From contig DFIB01000064.1 of assembly GCA_002371375.1 (NCBI GenBank), positions 1 to 10,618 on the forward strand: DNA of 10,618 bases. Reading direction: 5' to 3'. This DNA comes from Mageeibacillus sp. UBA3708. Its GTDB lineage: Bacteria; Bacillota; Clostridia; Saccharofermentanales; Saccharofermentanaceae. The notes under the pieces were generated by a model that was not told the origin of the DNA, ran no database searches, and was given only the letters and a program-made list of their open reading frames with translations. Numbering within the stretch: the first letter of the stretch is position 1; each line of letters begins with the position of its first letter. Of this stretch, positions 1-7,002 are shown piece by piece. The position numbers were made by a program, and so were the translations under genes.

Positions 1-85
1 CACGCTTTGAAGTTAAGTTGAACCGCCGTATGCCGAACGGCACGTACGGTGGTGTGAGAGGGGGATTAATTTCCCCCTACTCGAT
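1..85 (+). mobile_element. Group II intron, 3' end (domains V and VI); 5' part lies outside the window
   Basis: Bases 22-53 fold as domain V. The lower stem ACCGCCGT/ACGGTGGT (22-29 with 46-53, one G-T pair) continues through A30-T45, then a two-base CG bulge (43-44) and an upper stem TGCC/GGCA closed by a GAAC loop. The CGC triad in the 5' strand, in place of AGC, is the form usual in bacterial class C introns. After a GT linker, bases 56-82 fold as domain VI: GAG/CTC (56-58 with 80-82), a bulged A79, then AGGGGGA/TCCCCCT (59-65 with 72-78) with a TTAATT loop. A79 is seven bases from the proposed intron end at T85, the usual distance for a branch point. The intron-encoded reverse transcriptase would lie upstream of base 1. 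Orientation is plus. The class assignment is tentative because only the last 85 bases are visible. Confidence 0.88.
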
Positions 86-571
86 TGCTCGGGAAGCCGT
101 GTGACTCGTTTGTTTGTTGTTCCGTTCGTGATAAATTGACTGATAGATGTGATTTTTTGTAAATAAATGACGGGAGATGGTCAGGAGACTGCCGGGGTTC
201 GGGGTTCCTGATGAGGAACAGGAGAAAGAGACGGACATTGGATCAGATACCAAAGCCGGTACGTAGTCTGAGTCTGAGGCTGACGGTGAGTATAGTGCGG
301 ATATTGAACATGTAATATCATTTACGAGATTTATCTGATTCTTAACCATTCTGCGGTCGCAGTCAGACTACCTGTCAGTGTAATGCCGAGAACCTGTACC
401 AAAAGTCTGAATAGTCAGACTATCTGTCTATGTAATACCTGTTACACTGACCAAAAGACTGAATGACCGACTGACTCCTTGCTTCTCCGGATACATGTCT
501 CTCAAGTAAACCCCGGGTCAAGTGCGCTGCGGGCGCCCGGCTGAGTTCGGGGACAGGGCATTGAGAATAAT
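86..571. other. Gene-poor stretch between the intron and the MATE gene
   Basis: No convincing gene was found here. The longest minus-strand frame (77-349, 90 codons) has no ribosome binding site, takes its stop from the intron tail and is Ser/Thr-rich. A 29-codon plus frame (177-266) has no properly spaced ribosome binding site. What the stretch does contain is a 12-bp hairpin-forming CTGCG/CGCAG motif (351-362), the 52-bp tandem duplication at 361-464, and a GC-rich palindrome CGGGCGCCCG (530-539) just past the MATE stop codon. The part next to the intron (from base 86) is its 3' flanking exon, which in class C introns is often non-coding DNA beyond a terminator. Confidence 0.6.
361..464. 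repeat. 52-bp imperfect tandem duplication with nested inverted repeats
   Basis: Two abutting copies of exactly 52 bp, 361-412 and 413-464, match at 39 of 52 positions by my hand alignment. The ends are best kept: both begin AGTCAGACTA and end AAAAG(T/A)CTGAAT. Across the junction, AGTCTGA (404-410) and TCAGACT (415-421) form a perfect 7-bp stem with a 4-base loop. Outside this, GTCAGTGTAA (374-383) is the exact reverse complement of TTACACTGAC (442-451), so the element can form a larger nested hairpin on either strand. The middle of each copy has diverged while the ends and the arms persist. It could be a protein-binding array, a structured RNA, or the remnant of a small mobile repeat. Confidence 0.75.
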
Positions 572-2353
572 TTATAACTTTATTGTCAGTACATTCAGAT
601 CCATGGTGCTGAGATATCGGATGTCTTCGGCCATGCCGCAGACCATGCGTATGCCGATGTTGGCGGCAGGATCGCCGGAGGAGTGGAGCTTGATCCAGGA
701 GGTGGGGTCGAAGGCGCGGCAATTGTCGCGTAGGCGCATGATCCATCCGTCCTCTGTATGGACGACGCGGATGTCCAGATTCTTGTCTGCCGCGCCTTTG
801 AAGCCGTGACTGACAACGTTGTTGCCGAGTTCCTCGACGAAGAGTGAGATGAGAGTGCAGCGGCGTTTGTCGGCACTGCGGCTCTCGCAGAAGTTGTAGA
901 CATCCCGTGAGATATCAGTTATGCAGCTTTTGTCATTTACGGACACTTCATAGATCTCTTCGGCGGGCGCCGTGAACGGTTCCTTGAGGAAAAGATAGTC
1001 TGATGCATGGTACGGAACTCTTCCTGAGCGGACTGCGGCGGTGATGATCATCGTCAGGAGAGTCAGAACCTCGCCTATAATGTAGGCGCTCCATACGGCG
1101 TCGGTGTCCAGCCGCCCGGCCAGAAGAAGCGCCGGCAGAGCGACAAACAGGAAATTCTGAAGGAAGCAGAATACATTGGAGATGCCCATACGGCGCATGC
1201 CCTGCGTGTAGTTGACGAAAGTATTATTTATACCGTACAGCGTGATACTAAGAGAGTAGAATCTCAGCGCTCTTGCTGCCAGCGGCACGAGGCTTGTGTC
1301 GCTGCCGCTGATGAACACGCGCGCCAAAGGTTCGGCAAAGATGAATATCAGAGCCGAGAGCGGCAGACCTATTGCAAGGCATGTCTTGAGTGATATTTTG
1401 ACGAGCTGTTCGGCAGCTGCGCGGTCTTTGTCTCCTAATATCATACCTGCGACCATTGAGGTCGTCATTCCAATTCCGATCATGGTGCATGAGGCAAATC
1501 CTAATACCGTGTTCATGATCGACAGAGCGCTGACTGCCGCAGCTGAGAGCGTTGTCGATACCATGATCCTGTTGAGAAGTGTGTTGCGTGCGGCTCCGGA
1601 TGCGGAGCCTACGGCTGATGATGACCCGGTAATGAGGATATCCTTGAGATCTTTGAGCCTCAGGCCCTTGAGGGTTGGTCTGAAAATAATGTTTTTACGT
1701 GTGAAATGCAGTACAAGGATGACTCCCGCGATCAGGTAACTTACAGATGTGGCAAGTCCCATTCCGAACATACCGCCCTTGAAAACAAATACATTGAGCA
1801 GATCACCGCTGATATCGGCTATTGTCATTGCAGCCACGGCGACAATCACCCTTACAGTGTCGCCGTCCATTCTCATGAGAGTGCTGAATTCGAACAGGAA
1901 GATCGTCATTGGCAGAGAGATGGAAATACCGCTCAGGTAATCTACGGCATAAGGCAATAAATGTGAGGAGGCACCGCGTGCGCCGAGAAAAGTTGCTATC
2001 TGTGTCTTGAACAGCAGGGTGCATGTCAGTATCACTACGGATATAACAATGGTGGCAATCATACACATCGAGAAGACCCGCCTTGCCTTGCCGGCATTGC
2101 CTGCACCGCAATGTTGCGCACAGACAACCTGTGTACCGGTCGTAAGAACTCCGCTGAATATTCCTGTAGCATTAACTACAGGTGTGATCAGACCGTACGC
2201 TGCCATCGAATCAGCACCGAGAAAGCGGCTTATTACGATACCGTCGATAACAATACCGATCATTGTGGCGATCACGGCAACAATGACAGTTATCAGCGAG
2301 TTCCTGAACAGTTTGGGTATTATCCTGCTTGTCTGAATAGTATTTGTTCCCAT
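572..2353 (-). CDS. MATE-family efflux transporter fused to a C-terminal GHKL (RsbW-like) ATP-binding domain
   Basis: This 593-residue protein has two parts. Residues about 15-445 are a MATE-type multidrug/Na+ antiporter core, with roughly a dozen hydrophobic segments in two halves and an amphipathic linker near 220-240. Residues about 465-593 are a HATPase_c_2/RsbW-type domain: N box VEELGNNVVSHGF (506-518), G1-like DNCRAFDP (543-550) and G2-like NIGIRM (565-570). The second position after the G1 Asp is Cys (C545), where Gly is usual. MATE pumps are normally about 450 residues and have no ATPase, so the tail is an added cytosolic module. It might bind nucleotide, or act as a serine kinase or anti-sigma switch that senses or controls transport; that is inference. 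The start is forced: the upstream in-frame TAA lies nine codons before the ATG with no other start codon between. There is no good ribosome binding site. The gene follows the DUF5348-like gene by 24 bp, so the two are probably co-transcribed. Confidence 0.9.
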   Translation of the reverse strand: MGTNTIQTSRIIPKLFRNSLITVIVAVIATMIGIVIDGIVISRFLGADSMAAYGLITPVVNATGIFSGVLTTGTQVVCAQHCGAGNAGKARRVFSMCMIATIVISVVILTCTLLFKTQIATFLGARGASSHLLPYAVDYLSGISISLPMTIFLFEFSTLMRMDGDTVRVIVAVAAMTIADISGDLLNVFVFKGGMFGMGLATSVSYLIAGVILVLHFTRKNIIFRPTLKGLRLKDLKDILITGSSSAVGSASGAARNTLLNRIMVSTTLSAAAVSALSIMNTVLGFASCTMIGIGMTTSMVAGMILGDKDRAAAEQLVKISLKTCLAIGLPLSALIFIFAEPLARVFISGSDTSLVPLAARALRFYSLSITLYGINNTFVNYTQGMRRMGISNVFCFLQNFLFVALPALLLAGRLDTDAVWSAYIIGEVLTLLTMIITAAVRSGRVPYHASDYLFLKEPFTAPAEEIYEVSVNDKSCITDISRDVYNFCESRSADKRRCTLISLFVEELGNNVVSHGFKGAADKNLDIRVVHTEDGWIMRLRDNCRAFDPTSWIKLHSSGDPAANIGIRMVCGMAEDIRYLSTMDLNVLTIKL

Positions 2354-2355
2354 GC

Positions 2356-2370
2356 AGGTATTATATACCT
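2356..2370 (-). promoter_or_regulatory. AGGTAT/ATACCT inverted repeat containing a TATAAT box just before the MATE start
   Basis: Six-base arms AGGTAT and ATACCT flank a three-base centre. On the minus strand a consensus TATAAT (2365-2360) lies within it, ending six bases before the MATE ATG. If it acts as a -10 box, transcription would begin at or next to the ATG, giving a leaderless message. No good -35 hexamer is seen at 16-18 bp. Alternatively it is an RNA hairpin or a repressor site between the two genes. Confidence 0.35.
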
Positions 2371-2377
2371 TGCGGCA

Positions 2378-2824
2378 TTACAGGTGCTGCTTGATTCTTG
2401 CGGTCATTCCTTCCAGCTCCAGGTTGCGGTTGCCGGTAAAGTAGTACTTGATGCCGTTATGGTCGATCCTGCCGGCGTGCCAGTATGCAGTGTCGTCCAC
2501 GCCTCTGTCATCGCTGTAGAGGAGTTCAACGCTCCTGCCGCAGGCCAGTTCCTCGTTCTCCAGCCAGTAACGGCCGTTGCCGCCCTTGCGCAGCTTGCCG
2601 GAGACCATGACCTTGGCATTGAGGCGCTTAGCCTGATAGTAAGCTTCCTCAAGCTCATGACAGAAACGTTCAAGCTGCTCCTGAACATAAAGTGATTCAG
2701 AATTGGGGATCAGATCCGATATCCAAACCTGTTCCTGATCAAGATATTGTGTCATCTTAAAAAATTGCTCCATCTGATCCTGTAAAGAATTGACGGACTT
2801 CAGCCACTGTTCGTACTTTAACAT
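2378..2824 (-). CDS. Small soluble protein, DUF5348-like C-terminal domain, function unknown
   Basis: This 148-residue protein has no signal peptide and no membrane segment. Residues 1-75 are mostly helical and charged, rich in Gln and Glu (for example the stretch around LERFCHELEEAYYQAK, 51-66), and may form a short coiled coil. Residues about 75-145 look like a compact beta domain: GKLRKGGNGRYWLEN, then GRSVELLYSD, YWHAGRIDHNGIKYYF and LELEGMTARIK. That pattern, ending in a Leu-Glu-Gly...Ala-Arg-Ile motif, resembles what I recall of DUF5348, a Clostridia domain of unknown role; I could not check this by search. The start is well supported: AAGGAG sits seven bases before the ATG on the minus strand, with an extended -10 promoter about 50 bp upstream. 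It is the first gene of the minus-strand pair and is in frame with the MATE gene across a single TAA. Confidence 0.85.
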   Translation of the reverse strand: MLKYEQWLKSVNSLQDQMEQFFKMTQYLDQEQVWISDLIPNSESLYVQEQLERFCHELEEAYYQAKRLNAKVMVSGKLRKGGNGRYWLENEELACGRSVELLYSDDRGVDDTAYWHAGRIDHNGIKYYFTGNRNLELEGMTARIKQHL

Positions 2825-2876
2825 TTGCTGTCTCCTTCCATAAGGCTCCTATGCAAACCTGTGCTACCTAACCACT

Positions 2877-2885
2877 ATTGTATCA
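2877..2885 (-). promoter_or_regulatory. Extended -10 promoter for the minus-strand pair
   Basis: Read on the minus strand this is TGATACAAT, a TGn extended -10 with hexamer TACAAT. The -35 side is poor, which an extended -10 can tolerate. Predicted start of transcription is near 2870, giving a leader of about 46 bases that carries the AAGGAG site of the 148-residue ORF. Confidence 0.5.
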
Positions 2886-2894
2886 AAATAATGC

Positions 2895-2923
2895 TTGCGC
2901 AAATTCACAGTATTATTCGCGAA
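2895..2923. promoter_or_regulatory. Pair of 8-bp palindromes, TTGCGCAA and TTCGCGAA, in the divergent promoter region
   Basis: TTGCGCAA (2895-2902) and TTCGCGAA (2916-2923) are perfect palindromes with centres 21 bp apart, two turns of DNA. They sit upstream of the extended -10 of the minus-strand pair, in the -35 and activator zone, and about 50-75 bp upstream of the proS -35. This placement would suit a regulator bound as two dimers on one face. Short palindromes also occur by chance, so the call is tentative. Confidence 0.3.
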
Positions 2924-2970
2924 AATTAGAGACTTTGACGACGGACAACCCGGTCTTCCGTGATACCTGT

Positions 2971-2999
2971 TTTACAAAAAGCCCGCGATAGTTTATACT
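2971..2999 (+). promoter_or_regulatory. Sigma-A-type promoter of proS
   Basis: TTTACA (2971-2976) and TATACT (2994-2999) each match the housekeeping consensus at five of six positions and are separated by the ideal 17 bp. Transcription would start near 3006, leaving a leader of about 30 bases before the ATG at 3035. A second consensus TATAAT (3013-3018) lies further down but has only a weak -35 (TTTATA at 15 bp). The leader is too short for a T-box riboswitch. Confidence 0.6.
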
Positions 3000-3034
3000 T
3001 TTATGCGCACATTATAATAAATATGGAGATGCAT

Positions 3035-4726
3035 ATGAGAGTTTCTAAAATGTTTTTGGCAACACAGCGTGAGATTCCCGCTGATGCAGAGATACCTTCA
3101 CATCAGCTTATGCTGAGAGCCGGTCTGATCCGCAAGGTGGCATCGGGTGTCTATTCTTTTATGCCGATGGGTTATCGGGTTTACCGCAAGGTTGAGAATG
3201 TAGTAAGGGAAGAGATGGATAAGGCAGGTGCTCAGGAGCTTATCATGCCGGCAATCCTTCCTGCTGAGGTATATATGGCTTCCGGAAGATGGGAGAGATT
3301 CGGCCCGGAGATGTTCAGACTGAAGGACCGCGGAGGAAGACAGTTCTGTCTTGGGCCGACACATGAGGAACCGTTTACGGAGGCTGTAAGAGACACCATC
3401 AGGTCTTATAAGCAATTGCCTGTAACGCTCTATCAGATCCAGCACAAATACAGGGATGAGAAGAGACCGAGATTCGGAATCATGAGATGCAGAGAGTTTG
3501 TCATGAAAGACGCTTATTCTTTCGATGTGGATGAGGCAGGGCTCGATGTATCGTACAAGACCATGTATGAGGCATATAACAAAATATTCACCAGACTCGG
3601 ACTTGACTACACGATCGTTGATGCAGACTCCGGGGCTATGGGCGGTTCCGGATCACAGGAGTTCATGGTTAAGAGTGAGGTCGGCGAAGACGGTATCTGT
3701 TACTGTGACGGATGCGGATATGCCGCCAATGAAGAGAAGGCTGTATGTGTTGCTCCCGAACAGGATCCGGCCGGGATGCTGCCGGTAGAGAAGATCCACA
3801 CACCGGGTGTTAAGACTATCGAAGAACTGATGGGATTCATGAATGCCGATCCTTCAGCTTTTGTCAAAACCATTCTTTATAATATCGACGGACAGATCGT
3901 TGCGGCGATGGTGAGAGGCGACAGGGATATCAACGAGACGAAGCTTGGCAACCTTTATGATGCTACAGAGATGGATCTGGCATCCTTTGCTGATGTTGAG
4001 GAGATCACAGGTGCCAAGGTCGGCTTTGCCGGTCCTGTAGGGCTCAAGAAGAAGATAGATGTCATCGTCGACCTTGAGGTTGCTTCAATGAAGAACTTCA
4101 TCGTCGGTGCGTGCGAGACAGATTACCACCTCAAGAATGTCAATATCGGAAGGGACTTCGAGGCTACAAAGGTAGTTGATATCAGGAATCTCATCGAAGG
4201 CGACAAGTGTCCCAAGTGCGGCGCTCCCATTAAGATGGCAAGAGGCGTTGAGGTAGGTCATATTTTCAAGCTGGGAACGAAGTATTCCAAGGCGTTGAAC
4301 TGCGTTTATCTTGATAAGGACGGCAAGGAGAACACCATGGTCATGGGATGCTACGGCATTGGTGTCGGAAGGACTCTTGCAGCGATCATTGAGCAGTACA
4401 ATGATGAGGACGGTATAAAGTGGCCTGTCGAGGTAGCACCTTACAAGGCTATCGTCGTTCCCACCAAGGTAAATGACGAAGAGAATATGGCGCTTGCCGA
4501 GAAGATCTACAGTGAGCTTCAGGACAGGGGCGTCGAGGTAATGATCGATGACAGGAACGAGCGTCCGGGAGTCAAGTTCAAGGATGCCGACCTCATCGGT
4601 ATTCCGGTAAGGATAACGGTAGGAAGAAGAGCAAATGAGGGAGTCGTCGAGGTCAAGTACAGAATGACCGGCGAGATGAGCGAGATGACCGCTGATGAGG
4701 CCGTTGAAGCTGTAGTATCTCTCTGA
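3035..4726 (+). CDS. proS: Prolyl-tRNA synthetase, bacterial type with inserted editing domain
   Basis: ProS charges tRNA-Pro with proline in the cytoplasm. The 563-residue length from this start fits the bacterial long form (about 565-570). The N-terminal class II core begins [19 protein letters not shown] and [13 protein letters not shown]. The LGPTHEE loop is at 107-112, motif 2 [16 protein letters not shown] at 140-155 and motif 3 [10 protein letters not shown] at 438-447. The INS editing domain, which removes mischarged Ala-tRNA-Pro, spans about 225-390. It includes FVKTI with K279, the lysine usually conserved there, and is flanked by CDGC (224-227) and CPKC (392-395) cysteine pairs. 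The anticodon-binding domain follows from about 465 ([11 protein letters not shown]). I chose the ATG at 3035 over the upstream GTG at 2960 because GGAG lies six bases before it, family similarity begins there, and the likely promoter lies downstream of 2960. The next gene begins 29 bp later with no terminator between. Confidence 0.97.
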   Translation: MRVSKMFLATQREIPADAEIPSHQLMLRAGLIRKVASGVYSFMPMGYRVYRKVENVVREEMDKAGAQELIMPAILPAEVYMASGRWERFGPEMFRLKDRGGRQFCLGPTHEEPFTEAVRDTIRSYKQLPVTLYQIQHKYRDEKRPRFGIMRCREFVMKDAYSFDVDEAGLDVSYKTMYEAYNKIFTRLGLDYTIVDADSGAMGGSGSQEFMVKSEVGEDGICYCDGCGYAANEEKAVCVAPEQDPAGMLPVEKIHTPGVKTIEELMGFMNADPSAFVKTILYNIDGQIVAAMVRGDRDINETKLGNLYDATEMDLASFADVEEITGAKVGFAGPVGLKKKIDVIVDLEVASMKNFIVGACETDYHLKNVNIGRDFEATKVVDIRNLIEGDKCPKCGAPIKMARGVEVGHIFKLGTKYSKALNCVYLDKDGKENTMVMGCYGIGVGRTLAAIIEQYNDEDGIKWPVEVAPYKAIVVPTKVNDEENMALAEKIYSELQDRGVEVMIDDRNERPGVKFKDADLIGIPVRITVGRRANEGVVEVKYRMTGEMSEMTADEAVEAVVSL

Positions 4727-4755
4727 CCGCTGATAAGCGCTGACAGGAGTTAGTA

Positions 4756-6288
4756 ATGTTGAGAGCAGGATTGATATCATTGATCATAGCAGGATCGGTA
4801 GTATTCAATCCTGTTTCTGTTTACGTTCAGGATATTCAGGATGTTCAGGCTGATGTGGTCAATGCTCCTTCATATCAGAATGCGGATTATGAATCAGTTG
4901 AGTATGTAAGCAGATACGGGAAGCGATCGACGCTATCTGTCAGGGACAATAAGCTCGTATTCACTTCGTCCTGTGCGGCATCGGTAAGCATCGTAGTTTC
5001 TGACAACAGCACATTTAAGAAGTTGGTGTCGGACAAGTCGAATGGCAGTGATATAACGCTGAATATGGCTTCCAAGATGAAGAAGAACAGGATCTACAAC
5101 GTCAGCATCTATATCAATGCAGACGGCGTGGAGACACTCTATGCGGCTAATTATATTGCAAAGGACGGGGACGGGAAGGTGCATTTCGTCATGTCGCCCG
5201 TGTACGAGTTCAATAAGGAAAGGTGCTCCGAGATGTGGACTGACGACAAGTCGCTTAAGGAATGCCTGCAGCCGCAGAATGACGTGGAATGTGATGACCC
5301 GCTGGTGATCGCGACAAGTAATGAGATCTGCAGGGGCCTGACGAATGACTGGGATAAGGTGTTCGCGATATATACATATGTGACGAATGAACTGATATAC
5401 GATGATCTTCAGCTCGATGACGAGAAATACGTATACCAGGATGATGCTCCGACGCTGATCCGCCGCAAGATAGGTATCTGTGAGGGATTTGCCAACGTGT
5501 TCACGGCACTTTGCAGGGTGCAGGGGATACCGTCTGTCGTGCAGTTCGGGACGACGCAGACCTTTGAGGATTATCTTGCCGACAAAGAGAAGAGGGACAG
5601 TGAGTTCCCGAACCATGCATGGTCTTCCGTATACCTCGGGAACAAGTGGTATTTTGTCGACCCGACGTTTGACAACATGAATCACTACACAGGCAAGGAC
5701 CGCAATAACGGCAAGATAACGAGGGATACCGGCAGGTATGATTACTATCTGATCGGGCTTGAGGCATTCTCGATGGAGCACAAGATCTGCGATGCAGATA
5801 CGGTTCACGGAATTGAGAGTACGGGGTCGTGCGGATCCGGTGCGACATACAGGATAACAAGGGACGGAACACTGACGATATACGGCAGCGGGGAGATAAA
5901 GCTGCCGGAGGGAGTCAACGGATTCTCGAAGGTTGTTTTCGATCCGTCATCGAATATTACTGCAATCGGTGACAGTTGCTTTATGGACTGCGATCTGATC
6001 ACTGAAGTGATACTTCCGGATACGGTCAGGGAAATCAAGACCAGGGCGTTCAATACTTGTGAGGATCTGCATTATATCGGTCTGCCGGAGGGGCTTAAGA
6101 GCATCGGGCAGGAGGCTTTCGATTATTGTGATGAGCTTGTGTATGTTTATATTCCGGATTCAGTTACGAAGATCGAGAGCTATGCTTTTGATGACTGCCC
6201 GAGGCTGATAATCAGCATCCCCGGAGCGTTGAGAGGATTTGATAAGGAGAACTACCTGGAACCCTACAGGATCATAGTCAGGAATTAA
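4756..6288 (+). CDS. Secreted transglutaminase-like protein with BspA-type leucine-rich repeats
   Basis: This 510-residue protein starts with a probable signal peptide, MLRAGLISLIIAGSVVF followed by a polar region (cleavage perhaps near residue 32, after VQA). It has no cell-wall sorting motif or later membrane segment. Residues about 40-160 are a beta-rich N-terminal region. A transglutaminase/protease-fold domain spans about 185-340, with the full triad visible: Cys242 in GICEGFANVFTALCR, His287 in NHAWSSVYL and Asp302 in WYFVDPTFD. Residues 354-385 carry a GSCGSGATYRITRDGTLTIYGSGE motif that often precedes LRR_5 repeats. About four BspA-type repeats follow (390-490), with the recurring IGDSCFMDCD, IKTRAFNTCE, IGQEAFDYCD and IESYAFDDCP units. 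Likely roles are amide-bond hydrolysis or crosslinking at the envelope, or binding with the LRRs; the substrate is unknown. AGGAG precedes the ATG. The ABC ATPase begins five bases after the stop, which suggests a shared function. Confidence 0.92.
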   Translation: MLRAGLISLIIAGSVVFNPVSVYVQDIQDVQADVVNAPSYQNADYESVEYVSRYGKRSTLSVRDNKLVFTSSCAASVSIVVSDNSTFKKLVSDKSNGSDITLNMASKMKKNRIYNVSIYINADGVETLYAANYIAKDGDGKVHFVMSPVYEFNKERCSEMWTDDKSLKECLQPQNDVECDDPLVIATSNEICRGLTNDWDKVFAIYTYVTNELIYDDLQLDDEKYVYQDDAPTLIRRKIGICEGFANVFTALCRVQGIPSVVQFGTTQTFEDYLADKEKRDSEFPNHAWSSVYLGNKWYFVDPTFDNMNHYTGKDRNNGKITRDTGRYDYYLIGLEAFSMEHKICDADTVHGIESTGSCGSGATYRITRDGTLTIYGSGEIKLPEGVNGFSKVVFDPSSNITAIGDSCFMDCDLITEVILPDTVREIKTRAFNTCEDLHYIGLPEGLKSIGQEAFDYCDELVYVYIPDSVTKIESYAFDDCPRLIISIPGALRGFDKENYLEPYRIIVRN

Positions 6289-6293
6289 GTAAT

Positions 6294-6995
6294 ATGGCGT
6301 ACATCGAATTCAGTAAAGTTAACAAGGTATACAAGACTGGTGATGTAGAACTCTATGCCCTGAACGGTGTGGATTTTGAGATCGGCAAGGGTGAACTCTG
6401 CGTGATCCTCGGACAGTCCGGAGCGGGCAAGACAACGCTTCTGAACATACTCGGAGGGATGGACAGACTGACATCCGGCAAGGTGTTCGTGGACGGCAAA
6501 GAGATATCGAGGTACAACAACAAGCAGCTCGCCGAGTACAGAAGATATGATGTGGGATTCGTATTCCAGTTCTACAACCTGATACCTAATCTTACCGCGA
6601 TCGAGAATGTCGAAATGGCTTCACAGCTGGTCAAGGGAAGTTTTGCCTGCGATGAGATACTTAAGCTCGTCGGATTATCCAACAGGAGCGGTAATTTTCC
6701 TGCGCAGCTGTCAGGCGGCGAGCAGCAACGTGTGGCGATCGCAAGAGCCATCGCCAAGAGGCCGAAGCTTCTGCTCTGTGACGAACCTACAGGTGCACTC
6801 GATTACCAGACGGGCAAGTCAGTTCTCAAGCTCCTGCAGAACCTGTCGACGGAATACAACATGACTGTAGTTGTCATTACACACAACTCGGCCATATCGG
6901 CAATGGCTGACAGGGTAATAAGAGTCAAGAGCGGCAGGATACTGAGCAATGTGGTCAATCCCGATCCTGTGGATGTGGATACGATAGAGTGGTGA
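6294..6995 (+). CDS. ABC transporter ATP-binding protein, MacB/LolD/FtsE-like
   Basis: This 233-residue ATPase has every motif of an active subunit: Walker A GQSGAGKT (40-47), Q-loop Gln92 in [18 protein letters not shown], signature LSGGEQQ (139-145), Walker B LLLCDEP with catalytic Glu164, D-loop GALD and H-loop His197. The [12 protein letters not shown](I/L)ENV run and short length are typical of the MacB/LolD/FtsE group, whose partners are FtsX-type permeases that transmit mechanical movement or extract substrates from the membrane. The partner here is the gene starting seven bases downstream. The start lies five bases after the previous stop, with AGGA (6280-6283) about ten bases upstream, consistent with translational coupling. 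Codon 233 is followed by TGA. Confidence 0.95.
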   Translation: MAYIEFSKVNKVYKTGDVELYALNGVDFEIGKGELCVILGQSGAGKTTLLNILGGMDRLTSGKVFVDGKEISRYNNKQLAEYRRYDVGFVFQFYNLIPNLTAIENVEMASQLVKGSFACDEILKLVGLSNRSGNFPAQLSGGEQQRVAIARAIAKRPKLLLCDEPTGALDYQTGKSVLKLLQNLSTEYNMTVVVITHNSAISAMADRVIRVKSGRILSNVVNPDPVDVDTIEW

Positions 6996-7002
6996 CGGTC
7001 AA

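Noticed and set aside
136..165. TTGACT with TAAATA 18 bp downstream as a promoter
   Set aside because: The -10 is poor and there is no gene downstream on the plus strand until 3035.
177..266. 29-codon plus-strand frame beginning MVRRLPGFGVPDEEQ
   Set aside because: The only purine-rich site (GGGAG) abuts the ATG, leaving no spacing. It is short and has no supporting context.
77..349. 90-codon minus-strand frame next to the intron
   Set aside because: No ribosome binding site, Ser/Thr-rich composition without recognisable motifs, and its stop codon lies inside the intron tail. It could be a gene cut by the intron, but nothing here proves it.
361..464. CRISPR array
   Set aside because: Only two abutting 52-bp units with no unique spacers between them and no cas genes in the window.
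530..539. CGGGCGCCCG palindrome downstream of the MATE stop as an intrinsic terminator
   Set aside because: The palindrome leaves almost no loop and no T run follows on the minus strand, so intrinsic termination is not supported.
420..746. 108-codon minus-strand frame across the MATE gene end
   Set aside because: Shadow of the MATE C-terminal region in another frame, rich in Arg, His and Pro as typical of such frames.
2111..2695. 194-codon plus-strand frame opposite the MATE and DUF5348-like genes
   Set aside because: Lies antisense to two well-supported genes, and has no ribosome binding site or recognisable domain.
4727..4755. Terminator between proS and the transglutaminase gene
   Set aside because: Only a tiny GCT/AGC pairing is possible and there is no T run, so the genes are treated as probably co-transcribed.
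4933..5808. 291-codon minus-strand frame opposite the transglutaminase gene
   Set aside because: Antisense shadow created by codon bias of the real gene; the opposite strand shows clear catalytic motifs in frame.
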